Positions 10,331-22,857 of a stretch of 64,000 bases of DNA are shown here, one piece after another. This DNA comes from Hydractinia symbiolongicarpus (Eukaryota; Cnidaria; Hydrozoa; Anthoathecata; Hydractiniidae). The DNA lies in assembly GCF_029227915.1 (NCBI RefSeq), contig NC_079888.1, positions 24,656,001 through 24,720,000 on the forward strand. Direction: 5' to 3'. The notes beneath the pieces were generated by a model. It made no database searches, was not told where the DNA came from, and was given only the letters and a program-made list of their open reading frames with translations. Numbering within the stretch: the first letter of the stretch is position 1; each line of letters starts with the position of its first letter. A program made the position numbers and the translations under genes.

Positions 10331-13199
10331 AAAAATGTTTTCATTTTTGATGAGACGCTGAATAAAAGAAGTTTAATCGCCGGCAAACGAAAACCCGGGA
10401 TTTCCCGAAAATCCCGGCTTGGCCCGTATAGTCAAAAGTATACAAGAAAGTACCCAGGGAGTAAACTCATTTCCCGAACGAATTTTTAAATTATTTTTTC
10501 ACCACTAAAACGCATGAGACTTGTAGTTTTCAAAAATGTTTTCATTTTTGATGAGACGCTGAATAAGAGCAGTTTAATCGCCGGCAAACGAAAACCTGCG
10601 ATTTCCCTAAATCCCGGACTCGGCCCGTATAGTCAAAAGTATACAAAGAAAGTACCCAGGGAGTAAACTCATTTCCAGAACGATTTTTTAAATTATCTTT
10701 TCACCACTAAAACGCATAAGACTTGTAGTTTTTAAAAATGTTTTCATTTTTGATGAGACACTGAATAAAAGAAGTTTAATCGCCGGCAAACGAAAACCCG
10801 CGATTTCCCGTAAATCCCGGGCTTGGTCCGTATAGTCAAAAGTATACAAAGAAAGTACCCTGTGAGTAAACTCATTTCCAGAACGATTTTTTAAATTATT
10901 TTTTTACCACTAAACGCATGAGACTTGTAGTTTTCAAAAATAATTTCATATTTGATGAGACGCTGAATAAAAGCAGTTTAATCGCCGGCAAACGAAAACC
11001 CGCGATTTCCCGTTAATCCCGGGCTTGGCACGTATAGTCGAATGTATACAAAGAAAGTACCCTGTGAGTAAACTCATTTCCAGAACGATTTTTTAAATTA
11101 TTTTTTCACCACTAAAACGCATGAGACTTGTAGTTTTTAAAAATATTTTCATTTTTGATGAGACTCTGAATAAAAGAAGTATGATCGCCGGCAAACGAAA
11201 ACCTGCGATTTCCCGTAATTTTTTGACTCGGCCCGTATAGTCAAAAGTATACAAAGAAAGTACCCAGGAAGTAAACTGATTTCCCAAAGGATTTTTTAAA
11301 TTATTATTTCACCACTAAAACGCATTAGACTTGTAGTTTTCAAGAATGTTTTTTATTTTTGATGAGACGCTGAATAAAAGCAGTTTAATCGCCGGCAAAC
11401 GAAAACCCGCGATTTCCCGTAAATCCCGGGCTTGGCACGTATAGTCGAATGTATGCAAAGAAAGTACCCTGTGAGTAAACTCATTTCCAGAACGATTTTT
11501 TAAATTATTTTTTCACCACTAAAACGCATAAGACTTGTAGTTTTTAAAAATGTTTTCATTTTTGATGAGACGCTGAATAAAAGAAGTTTAATCGCCGGCA
11601 AACGAAAACCCGGGATTTCCCGAAAATCCCGGCTTGGCCCGTATAGTCAAAAGTATACAAAGAAAGTACCCAGGGAGTAAACTCATTTCCCGAACGATTT
11701 TTTAAATTATTTTTTCACCACTAAAACGCATGAGACTTGTAGTTTTCAAAAATGTTTTCATTTTTGATGAGACGCTGAATAAAAGAAGTTTAATCGCCGG
11801 CAAACGAAAACCCGGGATTTCCCGAAAATCCCGGCTTGGCCCGTATAGTCAAAAGTATACAAGAAAGTACCCAGGGAGTAAACTCATTTCCCGAACGAAT
11901 TTTTAAATTATTTTTTCACCACTAAAACGCATGAGACTTGTAGTTTTCAAAAATGTTTTCATTTTTGATGAGACGCTGAATAAGAGCAGTTTAATCGCCG
12001 GCAAACGAAAACCTGCGATTTCCCTAAATCCCGGACTCGGCCCGTATAGTCAAAAGTATACAAAGAAAGTACCCAGGGAGTAAACTCATTTCCAGAACGA
12101 TTTTTTAAATTATCTTTTCACCACTAAAACGCATAAGACTTGTAGTTTTTAAAAATGTTTTCATTTTTGATGAGACACTGAATAAAAGAAGTTTAATCGC
12201 CGGCAAACGAAAACCCGCGATTTCCCGTAAATCCCGGGCTTGGTCCGTATAGTCAAAAGTATACAAAGAAAGTACCCTGTGAGTAAACTCATTTCCAGAA
12301 CGATTTTTTAAATTATTTTTTTACCACTAAACGCATGAGACTTGTAGTTTTCAAAAATAATTTCATATTTGATGAGACGCTGAATAAAAGCAGTTTAATC
12401 GCCGGCAAACGAAAACCCGCGATTTCCCGTTAATCCCGGGCTTGGCACGTATAGTCGAATGTATACAAAGAAAGTACCCTGTGAGTAAACTCATTTCCAG
12501 AACGATTTTTTAAATTATTTTTTCACCACTAAAACGCATGAGACTTGTAGTTTTTAAAAATATTTTCATTTTTGATGAGACTCTGAATAAAAGAAGTATG
12601 ATCGCCGGCAAACGAAAACCTGCGATTTCCCGTAATTTTTTGACTCGGCCCGTATAGTCAAAAGTATACAAAGAAAGTACCCAGGAAGTAAACTGATTTC
12701 CCAAAGGATTTTTTAAATTATTATTTCACCACTAAAACGCATTAGACTTGTAGTTTTCAAGAATGTTTTTTATTTTTGATGAGACGCTGAATAAAAGCAG
12801 TTTAATCGCCGGCAAACGAAAACCCGCGATTTCCCGTAAATCCCGGGCTTGGCACGTATAGTCGAATGTATGCAAAGAAAGTACCCTGTGAGTAAACTCA
12901 TTTCCAGAACGATTTTTTAAATTATTTTTTCACCACTAAAACGCATAAGACTTGTAGTTTTTAAAAATGTTTTCATTTTTGATGAGACGCTGAATAAAAG
13001 AAGTTTAATCGCCGGCAAACGAAAACCCGGGATTTCCCGAAAATCCCGGCTTGGCCCGTATAGTCAAAAGTATACAAAGAAAGTACCCAGGGAGTAAACT
13101 CATTTCCCGAACGATTTTTTAAATTATTTTTTCACCACTAAAACGCATGAGACTTGTAGTTTTCAAAAATGTTTTCATTTTTGATGAGACGCTGAATAA
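10331..13199. repeat. 7-monomer unit (1,417 bp) in tandem, two copies
   Basis: Positions 10331-11747 match 11748-13164 at an offset of 1,417 bp, and the match runs to about 13199. Shared rare variants include AAGTATGATCG (near 11177 and 12594), AATTTTTTGACTCGG, AAAATAATTTCAT (near 10938 and 12355), and GTATACAAGAAAG (near 10439 and 11857). The order is A3-A4-A5-A6-A1-A2-A3, so two A3 monomers abut at the join: the monomer at 11736 has the A4-like TTTTCAAAAATG start and the A3 body. Confidence 0.85.
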
Positions 13200-13284
13200 G
13201 AGCAGTTTAATCGCCGGCAAACGAAAACCTGCGATTTCCCTAAATCCCGGACTCGGCCCGTATAGTCAAAAGTATACAAAGAAA

Positions 13285-15308
13285 GTACCCAGGGAGTAAA
13301 CTCATTTCCAGAACGATTTTTTAAATTATCTTTTCACCACTAAAACGCATAAGACTTGTAGTTTTTAAAAATGTTTTCATTTTTGATGAGACACTGAATA
13401 AAAGAAGTTTAATCGCCGGCAAACGAAAACCCGCGATTTCCCGTAAATCCCGGGCTTGGTCCGTATAGTCAAAAGTATACAAAGAAAGTACCCTGTGAGT
13501 AAACTCATTTCCAGAACGATTTTTTAAATTATTTTTTTACCACTAAACGCATGAGACTTGTAGTTTTCAAAAATATTTTCATATTTGATGAGACGCTGAA
13601 TAAAAGCAGTTTAATCGCCGGCAAACGAAAACCCGCGATTTCCCGTTAATCCCGGGCTTGGCACGTATAGTCGAATGTATACAAAGAAAGTACCCTGTGA
13701 GTAAACTCATTTCCAGAACGATTTTTTAAATTATTTTTTCACCACTAAAACGCATGAGACTTGTAGTTTTTCAAAATGTTTTCATTTTTGATGAGACGCT
13801 GAATAAAAGAAGTTTAATCGCCGGGAAACGAAAACCCGCGATTTCCCGTAAATCCCGGATTGGCCCGTATAGTCAAAAGTATACAAAGAAAGTACCCAGG
13901 GAGTAAACTCTTTTCCCGAACGATTTTTTATATTATTTTTTTACCACTAAACGCATGAGACTTGTAGTTTTCAAAAATATTTTCATATTTGATGGGACGC
14001 TGAATAAAAGAAGTTTAATCGCCGGCAAACGAAAACCCGCGATTTCCCGTAAATCCCGGGCTTGGCCCGTATAGTCAAAAGTATACAAAAAAGTACCCAG
14101 GGAGTAAACTCATTTCCCGAACGATTTTTTAAATTACTTTTTCACCACTAAAACGCATGAGACTTGTAGTTTTTAAAAATATTTTCATTTTTGATGAGAC
14201 TCTGAATAAAAGAAGTTTGATCGCCGGCAAACGAAAACCTGCGATTTCCCGTAATTTCTGGACTCGGCCCGTATAGTCAAAAGTATACAAAGAAAGTACC
14301 CAGGGAGTAAACTCATTTCCAGAACGATTTTTTAAATTATCTTTTCACCACTAAAACGCATAAGACTTGTAGTTTTTAAAAATGTTTTCATTTTTGATGA
14401 GACACTGAATAAAAGAAGTTTAATCGCCGGCAAAAGAAAACCCGCGATTTCCCGTAAATCCCGGGCTTGGTCCGTATAGTCAAAAGTATACAAAGAAAGT
14501 ACCCTGTGAGTAAACTCATTTCCAGAACGATTTTTTAAATTATTTTTTTACCACTAAACGCATGAGACTTGTAGTTTTCAAAAATATTTTCATATTTGAT
14601 GAGACGCTGAATAAAAGCAGTTTAATCGCCGGCAAACGAAAACCCGCGATTTCCCGTTAATCCCGGGCTTGGCACGTATAGTCGAATGTATACAAAGAAA
14701 GTACCCTGTGAGTAAACTCATTTCCAGAACGATTTTTTAAATTATTTTTTCACCACTAAAACGCATGAGACTTGTAGTTTTTCAAAATGTTTTCATTTTT
14801 GATGAGACGCTGAATAAAAGAAGTTTAATCGCCGGGAAACGAAAACCCGCGATTTCCCGTAAATCCCGGATTGGCCCGTATAGTCAAAAGTATACAAAGA
14901 AAGTACCCAGGGAGTAAACTCATTTCCCGAACGATTTTTTATATTATTTTTTTACCACTAAACGCATGAGACTTGTAGTTTTCAAAAATATTTTCATATT
15001 TGATGGGACGCTGAATAAAAGAAGTTTAATCGCCGGCAAACGAAAACCCGCGATTTCCCGTAAATCCCGGGCTTGGCCCGTATAGTCAAAAGTATACAAA
15101 AAAGTACCCAGGGAGTAAACTCATTTCCCGAACGATTTTTTAAATTACTTTTTCACCACTAAAACGCATGAGACTTGTAGTTTTTAAAAATATTTTCATT
15201 TTTGATGAGACTCTGAATAAAAGAAGTTTGATCGCCGGCAAACGAAAACCTGCGATTTCCCGTAATTTCTGGACTCGGCCCGTATAGTCAAAAGTATACA
15301 AAGAAAGT
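13285..15308. repeat. 5-monomer unit (1,011 bp) in tandem, two copies
   Basis: N monomers start at 13760 and 14771, 1,011 bp apart, and matching runs both ways within about 13285-14296 and 14297-15308. The join lies in the monomer starting near 14162. Its left part is A1 (GACTCTG, GTAATTTCTGG), and after AAAGTACCCAGG it becomes A4-like (GAGTAAACTCATTTCCAG, TTATCTTTTCACC). Two differences noted are TCTTTTCCCG at about 13909 and GGCAAAAGAAAACC at about 14434. Confidence 0.75.
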
Positions 15309-17775
15309 ACCCAGGAAGTAAACTGATTTCCCAAAGGATTTTTTAAATTATTATTTCACCACTAAAACGCATTAGACTTGTAGTTTTCAAGAATGTTTTC
15401 ATTTTTGATGAGACGCTGAATAAAAGCAGTTTAATCGCCGGCAAACGAAAATCCGCGATTTCCCGTAAATCCCGGGCTTGGCACGTATAGTCGAATGTAT
15501 GCAAAGAAAGTACCCTGTGAGTAAACTCATTTCCAGAACGATTTTTTAAATTATTTTTTCACCACTAAAACGCATAGGACTTGTAGTTTTTAAAAATGTT
15601 TTCATTTTTGATGAGACGCTGAATAAAAGAAGTTTAATCGCCGGCAAACGAAAACCCGGGATTTCCCGAAAATCCCGGCTTGGCCCGTATAGTCAAAAGT
15701 ATACAAAGAAAGTACCCAGGGAGTAAACTCATTTCCCGAACGAATTTTTAAATTATTTTTTCACCACTAAAACGCATGAGACTTGTAGTTTTCAAAAATG
15801 TTTTCATTTTTGATGAGACGCTGAATAAGAGCAGTTTAATCGCCGGCAAACGAAAACCTGCGATTTCCCTAAATCCCGGACTCGGCCCGTATAGTCAAAA
15901 GTATACAAAGAAAGTACCCGGGGAGTAAAATCATTTCCAGAACGATTTTTTAAATTATCTTTTCACCACTAAAACGCATAAGACTTGTAGTTTTTAAAAA
16001 TGTTTTCATTTTTGATGAGACACTGAATAAAAGAAGTTTAATCGCCGGCAAACGAAAACCCGCGATTTCCCGTAAATCCCGGGCTTGGTCCGTATAGTCA
16101 AAATTATACAAAGAAAGTACCCTGTGAGTAAACTCATTTCCAGAACGATTTTTTAAATTATTTTTTTACCACTAAACGCATGAGACTTGTAGTTTTCAAA
16201 AATATTTTCATATTTGATGAGACGCTGAATAAAAGCAGTTTAATCGCCGGCAAACGAAAACCCGCGATTTCCCGTTAATCCCGGGCTTGGCACGTATAGT
16301 CGAATGTATACAAAGAAAGTACCCTGTGAGTAAACTCATTTCCAGAACGATTTTTTAAATTATTTTTTCACCACTAAAACGCATGAGACTTGTAGTTTTT
16401 GAAAATGTTTTCATTTTTGATGAGACGCTGAATAAAAGAAGTTTAATCGCCGGGAAACGAAAACCCGCGATTTCCCGTAAATCCCGGATTGGCCCGTATA
16501 GTCAAAAGTATACAAAGAAAGTACCCAGGGAGTAAACTCATTTCCCGAACGATTTTTTATATTATTTTTTTACCACTAAACGCATGAGACTTGTAGTTTT
16601 CAAAAATATTTTCATATTTGATGGGACGCTGAATAAAAGAAGTTTAATCGCCGGCAAACGAAAATCCACGATTTCCCGTAAATCCCGGACTCGGCCCGTA
16701 TAGTCAAAAGTATACAAAGAAAGTACCCAGGGAGTAAACTCATTTCCCGAACGATTTTTTAAATTATTTTTTCACCACTAAAACGCATAAGACTTGTAGT
16801 TTTCAAAAATGTTTTCATTTTTGATGAGACGTTGAATAAAAGAAGTTTAATCGCCGGCAAACGAAAACCCGCGATTTCCCGTAAATCCCGGGCTTGGCCC
16901 GTATAGTCAAAAGTATACAAAGAAAGTACCCAGGGAGTAAACTCATTTCCCGAACGATTTTTTAAATTACTTTTTCACCACTAAAACGCATGAGACTTGT
17001 AGTTTTTAAAAATATTTTCATTTTTGATGAGACTCTGAATAAAAGAAGTTTAATCGCCGGCAAACGAAAACCTGCGATTTCCCGTAATTTCTGGACTCGG
17101 CCCGTATAGTCAAAAGTATACAAAGAAAGTACCCAGGGAGTAAACTGATTTCCCAAACGATTTTTTAAATTATTATTTCACCACTAAAACGCATTAGACT
17201 TGTAGTTTTCAAGAATGTTTTCATTTTTGATGAGACGCTGAATAAAAGCAGTTGAATCGCCGGCAAACGAAAACCCGCGATTTCCCGTAAATCCCGGGCT
17301 TGGCACGTATAGTCGAATGTATACAAAGAAAGTACCCTGTGAGTAAACTCATTTCCAGAACGATTTTTTAAATTATTTTTTCAGCACTAAAACGCATAAG
17401 ACTTGTAGTTTTTAAAAATGTTTTCATTTTTGATGAGACGCTGAATAAAAGAAGTTTAATCGCCGGCAAACGAAAACCCGGGATTTCCCGAAAATCCCGG
17501 CTTGGCCCGTATAGTCAAAAGTATACAAAGAAAGTACCCAGGGAGTAAACTCATTTACCGAACGATTTTTTAAATTATTTTTTCACCACTAAAACGCATG
17601 AGACTTGTAGTTTTCAAAAATGTTTTCATTTTTGATGAGACGCTGAATAAAAGCAGTTTAATCGCCGGCAAACGAAAACCTGCGATTTCCCTAAATCCCG
17701 GACTCGGCCCGTATAGTCAAAAGTATACAAAGAAAGTACCCAGGGAGTAAACTCATTTCCAGAACGTTTTTTTAC

Positions 17776-20700
17776 ATTATCTTTTCACCACTAAAACGCA
17801 TAAGACTTGTAGTTTTTAAAAATGTTTTCATTTTTGATGAGACACTGAATAAAAGAAGTTTAATCGCCGGCAAACGAAAACCCGCGATTTCCCGTAAATC
17901 CCGGGCTTGGTCCGTATAGTCAAAAGTATACAAAGAAAGTACTCTGTGAGTAAACTCATTTCCAGAACGTTTTTTAAATTATTTTTTTACCACTAAACGC
18001 ATGAGACTTGTAGTTTTCAAAAATATTTTCATATTTGATGAGACGCTGAATAAAAGAAGTTTAATCGCCGGCAAACGAAAAACCGCGATTTCCCGTAAAT
18101 CCCGGCTTGGCCTGTATAGTCAAAAGTATACAAAGAAAGTACCCAGGGAGTAAACTCATTTCCCGAACGATTTTTTAAATTATTATTTCACCACTAAACG
18201 CATGAGACTTGTAGTTTTCAAAAATATTTTCATATTTGATGGGACGCTGAATAAAAGAAGTTTAATCGCCGGCAAACGAAAACCCGCGATTTCCCGTAAA
18301 TCCCGGGCTTGGCCCGTATAGTCAAAAGTATACAAAAAAGTACCCAGGGAGTAAACTCATTTCCCGAACGATTTTTTAAATTACTTTTTCACCACTAAAA
18401 CGCATGAGACTTGTAGTTTTTAAAAATATTTTCATTTTTGATGAGACTCTGAATAAAAGAAGTTTGATCGCCGGCAAACGAAAACCTGCGATTTCCCGTA
18501 ATTTCTGGACTCGGCCCGTATAGTCAAAAGTATAGAAAGAAAGTACCCAGGAAGTAAACTGATTTCCCAAAGGATTTTTTAAATTATTATTTCACCACTA
18601 AAACGCATTAGACTTGTAGTTTTCAACAATGTTTTCATTTTTGATGAGACGCTGAATAAAAGCAGTTTAATCGCCGGCAAACGAAAACCCGCGATTTCCC
18701 GTAAATCCCGGGCTTGGCACGTATAGTCGAATGTATGCAAAGAAAGTACCCTGTGAGTAAACGCATTTCCAGAACGATTTTTTAAATTATTTTTTCACCA
18801 CTAAAACGCAAAAGACTTGTAGTTTTTAAAAATGTTTTCATTTTTGATGAGACGCTGAATAAAAGAAGTTTAATCGCCGGCAAACGAAAACCCGGGATTT
18901 CCCGAAAATCCCGGCTTGGCCCGTATAGTCAAAAGTATACAAAGAAAGTACCCAGGGATTAAACTCATTTCCCGAACGAATTTTTAAATTATTTTTTCAC
19001 CACTAAAACGCATGAGACTTGTAGTTTTCAAAAATGTTTTCATTTTTGATGAGACGCTGAGTAAGAGCAGTTTAATCGCCGGCAAACGAAAACGTGCGAT
19101 TTCCCTAAATCCCGGCTTGGCCCGTATAGTCAAAAGTATACAAAGAAAGTACCCAGGGAGTAAACTCATTTCCCGAACGAATTTTTAAATTATTTTTTCA
19201 CCACTAAAACGCATGAGACTTGTAGTTTTCAAAAATGTTTTCATTTTTGATGAGACGCTGAGTAAGAGCAGTTTAATCGCCGGCAAACGAAAACGTGCGA
19301 TTTCCCTAAATCCCGGACTCGGCCCGTATAGTCAAAAGTATACAAAGAAAGTACCCAGGGAGTAAACTCATTTCCAGAACGATTTTTTAAATTATCTTTT
19401 CACCACTAAAACGCATAAGACTTGTAGTTTTTAAAAATGTTTTCATTTTTGATGAGACACTGAATAAAAGAAGTTTAATCGCCGGCAAACGAAAACCCGC
19501 GATTTCCCGTAAATCCCGGGCTTGGTCCGTATAGTCAAAAGTATACAAAGAAAGTACTCTGTGAGTAAACTCATTTCCAGAACGTTTTTTAAATTATTTT
19601 TTTACCACTAAACGCATGAGACTTGTAGTTTTCAAAAATATTTTCATATTTGATGAGACGCTGAATAAAAGAAGTTTAATCGCCGGCAAACGAAAAACCG
19701 CGATTTCCCGTAAATCCCGGCTTGGCCTGTATAGTCAAAAGTATACAAAGAAAGTACCCAGGGAGTAAACTCATTTCCCGAACGATTTTTTAAATTATTA
19801 TTTCACCACTAAACGCATGAGACTTGTAGTTTTCAAAAATATTTTCATATTTGATGGGACGCTGAATAAAAGAAGTTTAATCGCCGGCAAACGAAAACCC
19901 GCGATTTCCCGTAAATCCCGGGCTTGGCCCGTATAGTCAAAAGTATACAAAAAAGTACCCAGGGAGTAAACTCATTTCCCGAACGATTTTTTAAATTACT
20001 TTTTCACCACTAAAACGCATGAGACTTGTAGTTTTTAAAAATATTTTCATTTTTGATGAGACTCTGAATAAAAGAAGTTTGATCGCCGGCAAACGAAAAC
20101 CTGCGATTTCCCGTAATTTCTGGACTCGGCCCGTATAGTCAAAAGTATAGAAAGAAAGTACCCAGGAAGTAAACTGATTTCCCAAAGGATTTTTTAAATT
20201 ATTATTTCACCACTAAAACGCATTAGACTTGTAGTTTTCAACAATGTTTTCATTTTTGATGAGACGCTGAATAAAAGCAGTTTAATCGCCGGCAAACGAA
20301 AACCCGCGATTTCCCGTAAATCCCGGGCTTGGCACGTATAGTCGAATGTATGCAAAGAAAGTACCCTGTGAGTAAACTCATTTCCAGAACGATTTTTTAA
20401 ATTATTTTTTCACCACTAAAACGCAAAAGACTTGTAGTTTTTAAAAATGTTTTCATTTTTGATGAGACGCTGAATAAAAGAAGTTTAATCGCCGGCAAAC
20501 GAAAACCCGGGATTTCCCGAAAATCCCGGCTTGGCCCGTATAGTCAAAAGTATACAAAGAAAGTACCCAGGGATTAAACTCATTTCCCGAACGAATTTTT
20601 AAATTATTTTTTCACCACTAAAACGCATGAGACTTGTAGTTTTCAAAAATGTTTTCATTTTTGATGAGACGCTGAGTAAGAGCAGTTTAATCGCCGGCAA

Positions 20701-21172
20701 ACGAAAACGTGCGATTTCCCTAAATCCCGGCTTGGCCCGTATAGTCAAAAGTATACAAAGAAAGTACCCAGGGAGTAAACTCATTTCCCGAACGAATTTT
20801 TAAATTATTTTTTCACCACTAAAACGCATGAGACTTGTAGTTTTCAAAAATGTTTTCATTTTTGATGAGACGCTGAGTAAGAGCAGTTTAATCGCCGGCA
20901 AACGAAAACGTGCGATTTCCCTAAATCCCGGACTCGGCCCGTATAGTCAAAAGTATACAAAGAAAGTACCCAGGGAGTAAACTCATTTCCAGAACGATTT
21001 TTTAAATTATCTTTTCACCACTAAAACGCATAAGACTTGTAGTTTTTAAAAATGTTTTCATTTTTGATGAGACACTGAATAAAAGAAGTTTAATCGCCGG
21101 CAAACGAAAACCCGCGATTTCCCGTAAATCCCGGGCTTGGTCCGTATAGTCAAAAGTATACAAAGAAAGTAC
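17776..21172. repeat. 8-monomer unit (1,615 bp) in tandem, two copies
   Basis: Positions 17776-19557 match 19391-21172 at an offset of 1,615 bp. The only difference I found is ACGCATTTCC at 18763 against CTCATTTCC at 20378. Shared rare variants are GTACTCTGTG, CAACAATG, GTATAGAAAG, CGCAAAAGAC and GCTGAGTAAGAG. Within each unit the GCTGAGTAAGAG monomer is itself doubled (starts at 19018 and 19219, 201 bp apart), so a monomer duplication came before the larger duplication. Confidence 0.87.
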
Positions 21173-22046
21173 CCTGTGAGTAAACTCATTTCCAGAACGA
21201 TTTTTTAAATTATTTTTTTACCACTAAACGCATGAGACTTGTAGTTTTCAAAAATATTTTCATATTTGATGAGACGCTGAATAAAAGCAGTTTAATCGCC
21301 GGTAAACGAAAACCCGCGGTTTCCCGTTAATCCCGGGCTTGGCACGTATAGTCGAATGTATACAAAGAAAGTACCCTGTGAGTAAACTCATTTCCAGAAC
21401 GATTTTTTAAATTATTTTTTCACCACTAAAACGCATGAGACTTGTAGTTTTTCAAAATGTTTTCATTTTTGATGAGACGCTGAGTAAAAGAAGTTTAATC
21501 GCCGGGAAACGAAAACCCGCGATTTCCCGTAAATCCCGGATTGGCCCGTATAGTCAAAAGTATACAAAGAAAGTACCCAGGGAGTAAACTCATTTCCCGA
21601 ACGATTTTTTATATTATTTTTTTACCACTAAACGCATGAGACTTGTAGTTTTCAAAAATATTTTCATATTTGATGGGACGCTGAATAAAAGAAGTTTAAT
21701 CGCCGGCAAACGAAAATCCGCGATTTCCTGTAAATCCAGGACTCGGCCCGTATAGTCAAAAGTATACAAAGAAAGTACCCAGGGAGTAAACTCATTTCCC
21801 GAACGATTTTTTAAATTATTTTTTCACCACTAAAACGCATAAGACTTGTAGTTTTCAAAAATGTTTTCATTTTTGATGAGACTTTGAATAAAAGAAGTTT
21901 AATCGCCGGCAAACGAAAACCCGGGATTTCCCGAAAATCCCGGCTTGGCCCGTATAGTCAAAAGTATACAAAGAAAGTACCCAGGGAGTAAACTCATTTA
22001 CCGAACGATTTTTTAAATTATTTTTTCACCACTAAAACGCATGAGA

Positions 22047-22857
22047 CTTGTAGTTTTCAAAAATGTTTTCATTTTTGATGAGACGCTAAATAAAAGAAGT
22101 TTAATCGCCGGCAAACGAAAACCTGCGATTTCCCGTAAATCCTGGACTCGGCCCGTATAGTCAAAAGTATACAAAGAAAGTACCCAGGGAGTAAACTCAT
22201 TTCCCAAACGATTTTTTAAATTATTATTTCACCACTAAAACGCATGAGACTTGTAGTTTTCAAGAATGTTTTCATTTTTGATGAGACGCTAAATAAAAGC
22301 AGTTTAATCGCCGGCAAACGAAAACCCGCGATTTCCCGTAAATTCCGGGCTTGGCACGTATAGTCGAATGTATACAAAGAAAGTACCCTGTGAATAAACT
22401 CATTTCCAGAACGATTTTTTAAATTATTTTTTCACCACTAAAACGCATGAGACTTGTAGTTTTCAAAAATGTTTTCATTTTTGATGAGACGCCGAATAAA
22501 AGCAGTTTAATCGCCGGCAAACGAAAACCTGCGATTTCCCTAAATCCCGGACCCGGCCCGTATAGTGAAAAGTATACAAAGAAAGTACCCAGGGAGTAAA
22601 CTCATTTCCAGAACGATTTTTTAAATTATTTTTTCACCATTAAAACGCATAAGACTTGTAGTTTTTAAAACTGTTTTCATTTTTGATGAGACGCTGAATA
22701 AAAGAAGTTTAATCGCCGGCAAACGAAAACCCGCGATTTCCCGTAAATCCCGGGCTTGGCCCGTATAGTCAAAAGTATACAAAGAAAGTACCCAGGGAGT
22801 AAACTCATTTCCCGAACGATTTTTTAAATTACTTTTTCACCACTAAAACGCATGAGA
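22047..22857. repeat. R-S-Q-P tetramer (811 bp)
   Basis: Monomers start at 22047 (R), 22250 (S), 22453 (Q) and 22655 (P), and the next R starts at 22858. The S copy carries CCCGCGATTT with AAATTCCGGG, an intermediate of the compensated dyad seen in later S copies. This tetramer is the parent form for the trimer at 28488. Confidence 0.75.

Larger units (their letters stand above)
1..22046. repeat. Domain A: array built on monomer types A1-A6, G, H, N
   Basis: Diagnostic marks are as follows. A1: GACTCTGAAT with CTGATTTCCCAAAGG. A2: TCAAGAATG with GGCACG and GTCGAATGTATGC. A3: CCCGGGATTTCCCGAAAATC. A4: AATAAGAGCAG with TTTCCCTAAATCCC and TTATCTTTTCACC. A5: GACACTG with GGTCCG and TGTGAG. A6: CATATTTGATGAGAC with CAGTT. 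G: CATATTTGATGGGAC. H: GACGTTG. N: GCCGGGAAACG with CCCGGATTGG. The order A1-A2-A3-A4-A5-A6 recurs, often followed by N-G. Nothing but monomers is present. Several larger tandem units, listed separately, are nested here. Confidence 0.85.
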
